Positions 55,372 to 62,702 of a stretch of DNA of 64,000 bases are shown here, one piece after another; the stretch's first letter is position 1; the number at the start of each line of letters is the position of its first letter. The stretch spans positions 1 to 64,000 of the forward strand of contig CAIZFE010000027.1 of the NCBI GenBank assembly GCA_903932145.1, written 5' to 3'. Made by a program: the position numbers and the translations under genes. The DNA is from an uncultured Rhodopila sp. (GTDB lineage: Bacteria > Pseudomonadota > Alphaproteobacteria > Acetobacterales > Acetobacteraceae). The notes below the pieces were generated by a model that worked only from the letters and a program-made list of their open reading frames with translations, was not told the DNA's origin and ran no database searches.

Positions 55372-55743
55372 ATGGCCGACATTAATAATCCCTCGGACAC
55401 AGGTGGCCACCTGATCGCGGCGAGCAAAGTCAACGGGACCTCGGTCTACAACCGTGCCGGCGAAAAACTTGGTTCTGTTTACGACGTGATGATCAATAAG
55501 AGTTCCGGAAAATCGGAATACGCGATCATGAGCTTTGGCGGATTTCTCGGGATCGGTGACAAATACCATCCGCTGCCCTGGCAATCTCTGACCTATGATG
55601 AGAGGCAGGGCGGTTACGTTGTCGATATCGACCGCTCGCGTCTGGAAGGCGCGCCGGCCTATTCAACGACCGATCAAGACAATTGGAACGATCCAGCTTA
55701 CGGGCGTCGGGTTGACGACTATTATGGACCATCGACGCTTTGA
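55372..55743 (+). CDS. PRC-barrel domain protein
   Basis: 123 residues, cytoplasmic. PRC-barrel strands: GTSVYNRAGEKLGSVYDVMI, KSEYAIMSFGGFLGIGDKYH and PLPWQSLTYDERQGGYVVDI. The Asp/Tyr-rich tail is low complexity. A strong AGGAGGAG precedes the ATG. The barrel is used in RNA processing and in proteins of unknown role. It faces a second, exported PRC-barrel gene across a strong hairpin. Confidence 0.88.
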   Translation: MADINNPSDTGGHLIAASKVNGTSVYNRAGEKLGSVYDVMINKSSGKSEYAIMSFGGFLGIGDKYHPLPWQSLTYDERQGGYVVDIDRSRLEGAPAYSTTDQDNWNDPAYGRRVDDYYGPSTL

Positions 55744-55750
55744 TGGTATT

Positions 55751-55783
55751 GTGTTCACCGGCGGTCCAACCGCCGGTGAACAC
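55751..55783. terminator. Perfect 15-bp hairpin between convergent genes
   Basis: GTGTTCACCGGCGGT, loop CCA, ACCGCCGGTGAACAC, beginning 8 bases after one PRC gene and 25 before the end of the other. No T-run, but likely a bidirectional terminator or mRNA end stabiliser. Confidence 0.65.
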
Positions 55784-55807
55784 ACGAATGCATATCCCGT
55801 CCGGACT

Positions 55808-56197
55808 TCAGCCGTTATACTCTACGCTTGGCATATTTTTGAGTTCATCTTTACTACCACCCGGCATTACGACCTTGTTTCCATCGCCGATTTGAATTTT
55901 ATCGAACGGAACCGATACCAGCTTTCCACCGATCCCGAGGAAACTCCCAACCGACAGGACCGCCATGGCAACTTGATTCTGCCGGCTGAGAAACAGGTCG
56001 GATACAGTACCCACTTGCTCATTCTGCTCATTATAAACCGTTGCTCCAATAATTTTTGACGCTCGGATTCCGTTCTCCAGCCGCACGGAACTGACCTCAA
56101 CCTTCGGGTCGGCCGGGTTACCCTGCATTTGTTGTGCGAGCACCGGTGCTATCAATGCGAACGAAACAACCAAGGCTCCTGCAAGAATCCGTGTCAT
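55808..56197 (-). CDS. Exported PRC-barrel domain protein
   Basis: 129 residues with a signal peptide (ILAGALVVSFALIAPVLAQQ) and a PRC-barrel: GATVYNEQNEQVGTVSDLFL, VAMAVLSVGSFLGIGGKLVS and VPFDKIQIGDGNKVV. The ATG at 56197 has AGGAGGAGG upstream. Envelope PRC-barrel proteins are common in alphaproteobacteria; function unknown. The DNA of 55800-56150 is AT richer than flanks. Confidence 0.85.
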   Translation of the reverse strand: MTRILAGALVVSFALIAPVLAQQMQGNPADPKVEVSSVRLENGIRASKIIGATVYNEQNEQVGTVSDLFLSRQNQVAMAVLSVGSFLGIGGKLVSVPFDKIQIGDGNKVVMPGGSKDELKNMPSVEYNG

Positions 56198-56324
56198 GTG
56201 AACCTCCTCCTTCCGGCGAGGAACGCCCAAATGGGCTCATCGGTTTCCCCGGTTCAGATAAACGATCCGAACGAGGTAACACTTTCCGGTGGCTTTCCGC
56301 ACAAGATCCTGTTCGTCGCCCCCG

Positions 56325-56852
56325 TCAGCTTCGGCACACGGTTCCTCGGATCGTTTGGCAACTCTCGTACAAAATCATCATGTGACCACGCTGCTCGAAC
56401 ATCTCGACCTCTCGCATGCCAATGCCGCCGAGTACCATCCGCGAGCCGAAATTACTCGCCCGCGCCACAGCCACTATCAGCGGCAAACCCGCCTGATCAT
56501 GTCCGAACCGCAGCGCCGCGTGCGCCGCCTCCCGGGCGAGGCCGCGGCCCTGGGCTTCGTGCGTGACAGCGAACCGCAACGCCACGCCGCGTCCATCCGG
56601 ACGGTGTTCCAACCCGGTGATGCCGACGAAACGACCGTTCTCCCGCACCGCCCATATGCCAAAACCATATTGGCCCCAGTTCGTTACATCCCTGGCGAGG
56701 TCGTCGGCCGTTTGCGCGGCGTTGCGGACGCCACCGAGCATCACGGCGAAGACCGAAGGGTCCGATTTGAAGATGCGCAGATCTGCGAGATCAGCGCCGC
56801 CCACCGGCGTCAGCACCAGCCGCCCGGTCCGCACGATCCAGACCGGGCTCAT
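56325..56852 (-). CDS. GNAT-family N-acetyltransferase (RimJ/RimL-like)
   Basis: 175 residues. LRTGRLVLTPVGGADL-like start (here VRTGRLVLTPVGGADLADL), WAVRENGRFVGITGLEHR and the acetyl-CoA loop AVTHEAQGRGLAREAAHAAL are typical of the RimJ/RimL-type GNAT group. The substrate may be a protein N-terminus or small molecule. Starts 15 bases after the stop of the class II aldolase gene, so probably in its operon. Confidence 0.83.
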   Translation of the reverse strand: MSPVWIVRTGRLVLTPVGGADLADLRIFKSDPSVFAVMLGGVRNAAQTADDLARDVTNWGQYGFGIWAVRENGRFVGITGLEHRPDGRGVALRFAVTHEAQGRGLAREAAHAALRFGHDQAGLPLIVAVARASNFGSRMVLGGIGMREVEMFEQRGHMMILYESCQTIRGTVCRS

Positions 56853-56867
56853 GACGCGCGGCTGAGA

Positions 56868-57611
56868 TCAGTCGCGGAAACCCGGATCGATCGTATCGAG
56901 TTGTCGGAGATACGCCGGCCACTCCGCCGACGCCCGCCCCCGGTCGTGTTTTTCGTATTGCGCCGCAACCCGTTCACACACCTCTGCCGGGATCTCGACC
57001 AATTCGGCGCCCGTCGCTTCCATTTGTAGCTGAATTCTGGATGCGCGCACGAACTCCTTCATCAAACTGAATGCCTCGCGGGCGGTTTCGCCCACCGTGG
57101 TGATCCCGTGGTGACGCATGATCAGCGCTCGGTTTGTGCCCAACGCGGCGACGATGCGCTCGCGTTCGTCAAAACCGTCGGTCAGGCCTTCGTAATTGTG
57201 GTAACCCACCCGGTTGTAAAACCGCATCGCGTTCTGCGACAGCATCCGCAGCCCGTGCTTCAGGCCGGAGATCGCGATGCCTTCCTCCGGGTGGACATGC
57301 ACCGAGCAGTGCACGTCCGGACGGCCGCGCATGACACCACTATGCAGCGTGAAGCCGGGCCGGTTGACGCCGAACCGCTCGTCCAGGTCGTCGTCCATGC
57401 TGACTTCGACGAGGTTGGAGGCGGTGACTTCCGTATACAGCAGTTCGTGCCGCTTGATCAGGAAATGCCGCGGATTGGACGGCACGCGCATGGCGGCGTG
57501 GTTGAAGATGACATCGCCCCAGCCGTGATGCGCCAGCAGGCGATACACCGCGGCAAGGTCCAGTCTGGCCTGCAAGTCGGCCTCGGCATGAAGTCCGGTT
57601 TCAGCGTCCAT
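56868..57611 (-). CDS. Class II aldolase/adducin family protein
   Basis: 247 residues. Zinc-site and family segments: AAVYRLLAHHGWGDVIFNHA, HVHPEEGIAISGLK (two His metal ligands) and MRHHGITTVGETAREAFSLM. Members split fuculose- or ribulose-phosphate type substrates, or act as decarboxylases. ATG at 57611 has GGGAGGG seven bases upstream; the ATG at 57632 would include this Shine-Dalgarno in the coding part. No sugar kinase is next to it. Confidence 0.85.
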   Translation of the reverse strand: MDAETGLHAEADLQARLDLAAVYRLLAHHGWGDVIFNHAAMRVPSNPRHFLIKRHELLYTEVTASNLVEVSMDDDLDERFGVNRPGFTLHSGVMRGRPDVHCSVHVHPEEGIAISGLKHGLRMLSQNAMRFYNRVGYHNYEGLTDGFDERERIVAALGTNRALIMRHHGITTVGETAREAFSLMKEFVRASRIQLQMEATGAELVEIPAEVCERVAAQYEKHDRGRASAEWPAYLRQLDTIDPGFRD

Positions 57612-57669
57612 TGATATGCCCTCCCTTTGCATAAAACGTTACCGCCGAGCGGACGATGGGGCAATCCGG

Positions 57670-58056
57670 TCACCAGAGGCGGGCGACACCGTAGGAATCG
57701 AACGGGCGCTCATTGGAAACCAGGACCAGTTGATCCAGCATCGCCTGAGCGATCAGCATGCGATCGAACGGGTCGCGGTGGGGTCCTGGCAATGCGCCCG
57801 CCGCCTGGCCGTGGCGAACACTGACCGCCAGGCCGCTGAAGCCTTGGTCGCTGATTGCCGCGTCCAGATCGGCGACAATAGCAGCAACGCCTGGCAGTTT
57901 CCCCAGACGATACTTGGTCGTTATTTCCCAGGCGGACGCCGCACTGATGAAAATGGTGTTGTCTTCATCGGCTATGGCTCGGCTCGCGGCAGCTGAGAGG
58001 GCGTGATCGCCAACAACCCACCAAAGGAAAGCGTGCGTATCCAACAACAGCTTCAC
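57670..58056 (-). CDS. vapC: VapC-type PIN-domain toxin
   Basis: 128 residues. PIN acidic residues: D6 in LLLDTHAFLWWV, E in SAASAWEITTKYRLGKL, D/D in DPFDRMLIAQA, with the C-terminal SNERPFDSYGV. VapC are Mg-dependent RNases that cut tRNA or rRNA. The frame is intact, unlike most other toxins in the window, and it sits 4 bases downstream of its antitoxin. Confidence 0.92.
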   Translation of the reverse strand: MKLLLDTHAFLWWVVGDHALSAAASRAIADEDNTIFISAASAWEITTKYRLGKLPGVAAIVADLDAAISDQGFSGLAVSVRHGQAAGALPGPHRDPFDRMLIAQAMLDQLVLVSNERPFDSYGVARLW

Positions 58057-58060
58057 GCCG

Positions 58061-58291
58061 TTATTCCCACGCCGCCAATTCCTCTTCCGGGAGAGGATCG
58101 AAAAACTCGGGACCGACCGTTACGATCCCCTTCAGGGCGCCCGGGCGCCGTTTGCTGGCCGGTGGATGGAAGGGCACGAGTTTGGCGATCGGATGCTTGC
58201 CGCGGGCCAACACAATCTCCTCCCCCGCTTCGACGCGGGCCAGAAGCTGAGACAAGGTGGTCTTGGCGGTGTGAATGGTGACGATTTCCAT
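58061..58291 (-). CDS. vapB: VapB antitoxin, Phd/YefM type
   Basis: 76 residues: MEIVTIHTAKTTLSQLLARV and AGEEIVLARGKHPIAKLVPF are the Phd/YefM DNA-binding fold; the acidic tail PEEELAAWE binds the toxin. The ATG at 58291 is chosen over 58303 because 58303 lies in the operator, only a few bases after the predicted transcription start, and a GGAG is suitably placed for 58291. Confidence 0.88.
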   Translation of the reverse strand: MEIVTIHTAKTTLSQLLARVEAGEEIVLARGKHPIAKLVPFHPPASKRRPGALKGIVTVGPEFFDPLPEEELAAWE

Positions 58292-58301
58292 CTTCCTCTC
58301 C

Positions 58302-58342
58302 ATTAGCTAATCAATATTAGCTAATTTTGACCGGTTTGTCTA
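58302..58342 (-). promoter_or_regulatory. vapBC promoter and double palindromic operator
   Basis: ATTAGCTAAT occurs twice (58302-58311 and 58316-58325), each a perfect palindrome, 4 bases apart. Minus-strand promoter: TAGACA (58337-58342), 17-base spacer, TAATAT (58314-58319). The palindromes cover the -10, fitting autorepression by VapB(C). Confidence 0.75.
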
Positions 58343-58389
58343 TCGGCATCATCGACACTACGATGGGCGCCCCCGTGGAGGAGACCATC

Positions 58390-58788
58390 ATGCCGCTCAA
58401 GAAAGGCTACAAACAGCTTCTCGCCGAAGCCAACGCCGAAATTGAAACACTGCCGGTGGAGGCCGCCATCGCCCTGCATGGCCAGCCGGACGTCGTGTTC
58501 GTCGATCTGCGCGACCCGCGGGAGATGGACCGCGAGGGCAAAATGCCTGCCGCTTTCGCCTGCACGCGCGGCATGCTGGAGTTTTGGATCGATCCGGAAA
58601 GCCCCTACGGCAAGCCAATTTTCACCGAATCCAAGCGCTTTGTCTTCTTCTGCGCGGGCGGCCTACGCTCGGCGCTGGCGGCAAAAACCGCTCAGGATAT
58701 GGGGTTGGAGAACGTCGCCCATATCGACGGCGGCTTCGGCGCCTGGAAGCAAGCCGGCGGCCCGGTGACCGCTCCGAAAACCACCTAA
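58390..58788 (+). CDS. Rhodanese-like domain protein
   Basis: 132 residues, single rhodanese domain: VVFVDLRDPREMDREGKMPA and the active-site loop FCAGGLRSALAA with its Cys, then HIDGGFGAWKQAGGP. It carries sulfur as a persulfide. ATG at 58390 has GGAGGAG upstream. Followed after 15 bases by a creatininase-like gene, probably cotranscribed. Confidence 0.88.
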   Translation: MPLKKGYKQLLAEANAEIETLPVEAAIALHGQPDVVFVDLRDPREMDREGKMPAAFACTRGMLEFWIDPESPYGKPIFTESKRFVFFCAGGLRSALAAKTAQDMGLENVAHIDGGFGAWKQAGGPVTAPKTT

Positions 58789-58803
58789 ACCAAGGACAAT
58801 CGC

Positions 58804-59556
58804 ATGCTGTTGCAGCACCAGACCTGGCAGGAAGTCGAAACGTACCTGACTCAGTCGAAGGGGATCATCATCCCGATCGGGTCCACCGAACAGCATGGGC
58901 CGAACGGCCTGATCGGCACCGACGCGATCTGCGCCGAGGTGATTGCCAAGGCGGTCGGCGAGTCCGCCGGCGCCATGGTTGGTCCGACCATCGGGGTCGG
59001 TATCGCGGTGCATCACATGGGGTTCGCCGGCTCGATGACCGTCAAGCCGTCCACCCTGATCGCGATCATCCACGACTACGTCCTGTCGCTGGCACGTCAT
59101 GGCTTTCGCCGCTTCCTGTTCATCAACGGCCACGGCGGCAACATCGCCACCGTGCAAGCCGCGTTCTCTGAAATCTATGCGGAATTCGAGGGCGCGTTCG
59201 GCAAACCCGGCGACGACGAATTGCGCTGCCGCCTGGCCAACTGGTGGGACGGCAAGGCCATGGGCGCTCTGGCAAAAGAGATCTTTGGCGACGACGAAGG
59301 CAGCCACGCCACGGCCAGTGAAGTGGCGCTCACCCAGTACGTCTTGCCGGACACGATCAAGGACGTGATGCTTGATCCGCCGCGCGCCCCGTCCGGCCGC
59401 TTCCATGGTCCCGCCGATTACCGCCGCCGCTTCCCGGACGGCCGCATCGGGTCCAATCCCGGACTGGCGAGTCCGGACAAAGGCCAGCGGTTTTTCGAGA
59501 CATCCGTGCCGGAACTGGTGAAAACCTATACCAGCTTCATCGGAGAGAACGCGTAG
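58804..59556 (+). CDS. Creatininase family protein
   Basis: 250 residues. Metal-binding segments: GSTEQHGPNGLIGTDA, VGVGIAVHHMGFAGS, INGHGGNIATVQAA and EGSHATASEVALTQ. The family opens cyclic amides (creatinine) or acts in mycofactocin and riboflavin-type pathways; here the substrate is unknown. The frame is full length. Likely in an operon with the rhodanese gene. Confidence 0.9.
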   Translation: MLLQHQTWQEVETYLTQSKGIIIPIGSTEQHGPNGLIGTDAICAEVIAKAVGESAGAMVGPTIGVGIAVHHMGFAGSMTVKPSTLIAIIHDYVLSLARHGFRRFLFINGHGGNIATVQAAFSEIYAEFEGAFGKPGDDELRCRLANWWDGKAMGALAKEIFGDDEGSHATASEVALTQYVLPDTIKDVMLDPPRAPSGRFHGPADYRRRFPDGRIGSNPGLASPDKGQRFFETSVPELVKTYTSFIGENA

Positions 59557-59626
59557 CCTCGCAAAGGGTGTTACCGGACCCGGCGCGACCTTATCTGAAC
59601 TGTGTCTCATCAAGGAGCACCGGACA

Positions 59627-60055
59627 GTGACATGGAAACGCATCACGGATACGGAAACGGTGGTCGGCATGCTGCCGGCCTGGTTCGGCCGCCGGATGGT
59701 TGGGCTGCGCGGGTCTTTCGGACTGCTGCTGACCACAGGCGACGTGCTGCGGCTGACCTCAATCGCTGCTGTCCATCAGTCGTCGGACGGGATTATCCTA
59801 TTGGATATTCTGCTCGATCATGCGGGCGTGCCTGATGGCGTGGATCTCGCGTGGCGGAGCAAGCATTTCATCGGATCGCCCGTTCAGGGGGCGTCGGTGG
59901 CAACGGTCAATCTCGCCCATATCGTCGCGGCCGTCGAATTCACCGTGGCCGAAATGGCGATCAATCCGGGTGACAGCTCCGTGCTGTTCAATGATGAGAT
60001 CGAGGCGGACAACGACGCCGAACCGACCGAGGCGGTCAGTCAGTCATCGGAGTGA
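59627..60055 (+). CDS. Unknown 142-residue protein
   Basis: GTG start with AAGGAG nine bases upstream. Sequence is beta-rich: RMVGLRGSFGLLLTTGDVLR, LTSIAAVHQSSDGIILLDIL and an acidic C-terminal tail (DNDAEPTEAVSQSSE). No signal peptide, no membrane segment and no recognised domain. Its end overlaps the convergent DUF3750 gene by 20 bases. Confidence 0.6.
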   Translation: MTWKRITDTETVVGMLPAWFGRRMVGLRGSFGLLLTTGDVLRLTSIAAVHQSSDGIILLDILLDHAGVPDGVDLAWRSKHFIGSPVQGASVATVNLAHIVAAVEFTVAEMAINPGDSSVLFNDEIEADNDAEPTEAVSQSSE

Positions 60056-60869
60056 CCGCCATGCCGAAGCGGCCCAGGCCGGGCAGTTTTATGGCCGGGC
60101 GGCGCAGATCGATCCCGGCCACCGCGGTCAGGATATTCAATTCGATCCCTTCGACCAGGGCGATCGTCAGGCCGCCGTAGCCACCCAACGTTAGCCGCAG
60201 GCCGGTGCGAGACGGGGTCGCACGCAGCCATCGGCCGTCGTACGGAAAATCCTTGCCGACCGCCGTGGACGGCAGCACCGCTCGCATTTCCGGCACCGCA
60301 TCGATAATGGCCGAGATAAATGTATTCGAGTTCGGTCCCGGCCACGCTTGGTAATCGCCGGCATTGCGCCACGCGTAACGCGCGATGGCGGCCTCGATTT
60401 TCGGTACCAACGCGGCGGCGGTTTCCCCATCGGCCGCGAACACGACGTCCGGTGTGTGGCCGAACCATCTTCCGTCCGGCTCGAACCCGTTCATCCGAAT
60501 CGGCAGTTCTCCCCACGCGGTGTAGTCATAGCGCGTATAGGACGCGGCCCCTTCCGGTTTAAAAACGATCCAGCTATGCGACGCCACAATACCGCGCCAC
60601 CGCACGGTCTTCGCCGAGAAGATACGCACGACAGCAGCTTGATGCGTCCCGGGAGACGGCAGCACGCCGATGCTGGAACGATCCGCTGTGCGCCAACCGG
60701 GCCCGGCGCCCTCCATCCAGTAATTTAGAGCCGCAATGCCGATCGGCAGCAGATACAGCAGCGTAAACAGCGACAGGCAGGCTTTGAGGAGGGGCATCAT
60801 GTCCGTTACATGGCTGCGGCGCAGCGGCAGGGCAAGCAGCCATTGGTTCAGGACAGCGTTCGCATCCAT
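60036..60869 (-). CDS. DUF3750 domain protein, membrane anchored
   Basis: 277 residues. One membrane helix about 28-48 (LLKACLSLFTLLYLLPIGIA), then the DUF3750 region: FSAKTVRWRGIVASHSWIVF, WPGPNSNTFISAIIDAVPEM and a glycine-rich end. The Asn/His/Ser set in PNSNTF and ASHSW recalls a papain-like or transglutaminase-like fold, but the function is unknown. It overlaps the preceding hydrolase gene by 22 bases. Confidence 0.8.
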   Translation of the reverse strand: MDANAVLNQWLLALPLRRSHVTDMMPLLKACLSLFTLLYLLPIGIAALNYWMEGAGPGWRTADRSSIGVLPSPGTHQAAVVRIFSAKTVRWRGIVASHSWIVFKPEGAASYTRYDYTAWGELPIRMNGFEPDGRWFGHTPDVVFAADGETAAALVPKIEAAIARYAWRNAGDYQAWPGPNSNTFISAIIDAVPEMRAVLPSTAVGKDFPYDGRWLRATPSRTGLRLTLGGYGGLTIALVEGIELNILTAVAGIDLRRPAIKLPGLGRFGMAVTPMTD

Positions 60870-61498
60870 GCGGCGGCTGCATCCAGAAACCCATCCATGA
60901 CCTGCCGATCCGTGGCACCTGAACGAACGGGAACATGAAACGAATGGTCGGCAAGCGCGATGGTGTCCAAAGTCGCGTTCGGCAATCGATCAATCAGCGG
61001 AACGAGCAGCTTCGGGTCCGCAAGCGCATCGCGGGTTCCCTGGATGAACAGCATTGGCACCCGCACGTCATGCAAATGCAAAGCCCTATCATCTGACGGC
61101 TTATTGGCCGGGTGCAACGGAAATCCGAAGAACACCAACCCGCGGACGTCGAGTAACGGCGTCTCGGCCTGCGCCTGCGATGTCATGCGCCCACCAAACG
61201 ACTTGCCACCAGCGAATAACGGCAAACCGAGGCGGCCGGCCGCCTCGACCGCCGCGCGAACCGTGGCATGCGCCAGCGCCGGACGATCCGGTCGTTTCGA
61301 CCCGGCTTCCATATACGGAAACTGGAACCGCAACGTCGCCGCGCCGCGCTGTTCCAACCCATCCGCGACCGCCTGCATGAACGGATGCGTCATCCCCGCC
61401 CCCGCCCCGTGCGCCAGCACCAGGCATGCAAACGCCCCCGCCGGGGATTGGATCAGTCCCGAAACCGTGTGCGCCGCATCGACCTGGAGTGTGATCAC
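60848..61498 (-). CDS. Alpha/beta hydrolase, KANL3/TEX30 type
   Basis: 216 residues. LVLAHGAGAGMTHPFMQAVA, nucleophile FAGGKSFGGRMTSQ (Ser in KSFGG), LFIQGTRDALADP and ADHSFHVPVR give the hydrolase core of the dienelactone-hydrolase-like group. GTG at 61498 lies one base after the stop of the binding-protein gene, and its end overlaps the DUF3750 start, so three genes are coupled. The longer frame to 61582 overlaps the upstream gene and is rejected. Confidence 0.8.
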   Translation of the reverse strand: MITLQVDAAHTVSGLIQSPAGAFACLVLAHGAGAGMTHPFMQAVADGLEQRGAATLRFQFPYMEAGSKRPDRPALAHATVRAAVEAAGRLGLPLFAGGKSFGGRMTSQAQAETPLLDVRGLVFFGFPLHPANKPSDDRALHLHDVRVPMLFIQGTRDALADPKLLVPLIDRLPNATLDTIALADHSFHVPVRSGATDRQVMDGFLDAAAAWMRTLS

Positions 61499-61499
61499 G

Positions 61500-62678
61500 T
61501 CAGGCGCAGGCGGGATTAATCGGCAGGAACGCCTCCGACGGCGACAGCGAGCCGACAGCAGTATAGTAATCCCATGGACCACGGCTTTCGTCCGGCCGTT
61601 TCACGCGATACAGCGTCACCTCGTACAGCGCCCGTCCATCGGCGCGCAACGTCGCCGGCCGGCCGAAATACGCCACCGGCATTGCCCGCATCGCCTTGTT
61701 GACCGCGATCGGATCATCGGTTCCGGCCTGTGCCATCGCCTTCAGGAAATGCAACGTGCTGGTATAGTTGGCCGCATGGTTCTTGGTCGGCACCGTTTTC
61801 CGATCCGCGATGAACCGTTTCGAAAACGCCCGGGACTGATCGTTCTGGTCCCAGTAGAAGCTGGCGGGGAAACTCAGGCCCTGTGCGACCTCCAGGCCCA
61901 GCGCGTGAATGTCGGTGATGTAAACCAGATAGGCCGCCAATTGGACGCCGTTCTTACGCAAGCCGAACTCGGCGGCCTGCTTGATCAGGTTGACCTGGTC
62001 GCCACCCACGGCGGCGATTCCGACGACACGCGCTCCGGAATTCTGCGCCGCCAGGATCTGCGAGGAAAATTCCGTGTTCATGATGGGGAATTTTATGTCG
62101 CCAATGACTTTGCCGCCGGTTGCCTCGATCGCTTTCGCGGTCATCGTTTCCAGCGCCTGGCCAAAGCTGAAATCGACGGTAATGAAAAACCATGTGCCGC
62201 CGGGCAGCAGTTTGGCCACGCCGGTGGTCAGTGCGTGCGTGTCATCCGCCCAATGGCTGCTGGTGGGCGAGCAGTTCTTCGAAGTGAACTCACTGACCGC
62301 CGAGGCGGTGATCATGACCGTACGGCCTTTCTCCCGAGCGACTTGTTGCACGGCGGCGGCGACGGGGGTGACGGGCAGGTCGATGATCGCATCGACGCCG
62401 TTATCGTACCAGGTACGTGCGATGGAACTGGCGACGTCGGGCTTGTTCTGCGTGTCGGCGTGCAGAATGTCGATAGGGCGACCGAGCACGACGCCACCGA
62501 AATCTTGCGCGGCCATGCGGGCGGCGGAGATGTTGCCGGCCCCGCCGCTGTCGGTGTACGGGCCGTTCTCGTCGGTCAGCACGCCGATCCTGACCGGGTC
62601 AGCGGCGAACGCCGGTGTGGCGGCGGCCATGGCGGCTCCGCTGAGTACGGCCCGGCGGCCGAGCGTTCTGTTATTCAT
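61500..62678 (-). CDS. Branched-chain amino acid-type ABC substrate-binding protein
   Basis: 392 residues with a Tat-like signal (RTLGRRAVLSGAAMAAATPA) and the type I Leu/Ile/Val-binding fold: IGVLTDENGPYTDSGGAG, AHADTQNKPD-type helix and AAVQQVAREKGRTVMI. Near the C-terminus MPVAYFGRPATLRADGRALY is typical of the urea/amide group. No permease follows; the gene is 24 bases downstream of hmgA, hinting at an aromatic or amide ligand (inference). Confidence 0.87.
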   Translation of the reverse strand: MNNRTLGRRAVLSGAAMAAATPAFAADPVRIGVLTDENGPYTDSGGAGNISAARMAAQDFGGVVLGRPIDILHADTQNKPDVASSIARTWYDNGVDAIIDLPVTPVAAAVQQVAREKGRTVMITASAVSEFTSKNCSPTSSHWADDTHALTTGVAKLLPGGTWFFITVDFSFGQALETMTAKAIEATGGKVIGDIKFPIMNTEFSSQILAAQNSGARVVGIAAVGGDQVNLIKQAAEFGLRKNGVQLAAYLVYITDIHALGLEVAQGLSFPASFYWDQNDQSRAFSKRFIADRKTVPTKNHAANYTSTLHFLKAMAQAGTDDPIAVNKAMRAMPVAYFGRPATLRADGRALYEVTLYRVKRPDESRGPWDYYTAVGSLSPSEAFLPINPACA

Positions 62679-62702
62679 GCCTGATCGTTCCCCCGATGCG
62701 TC

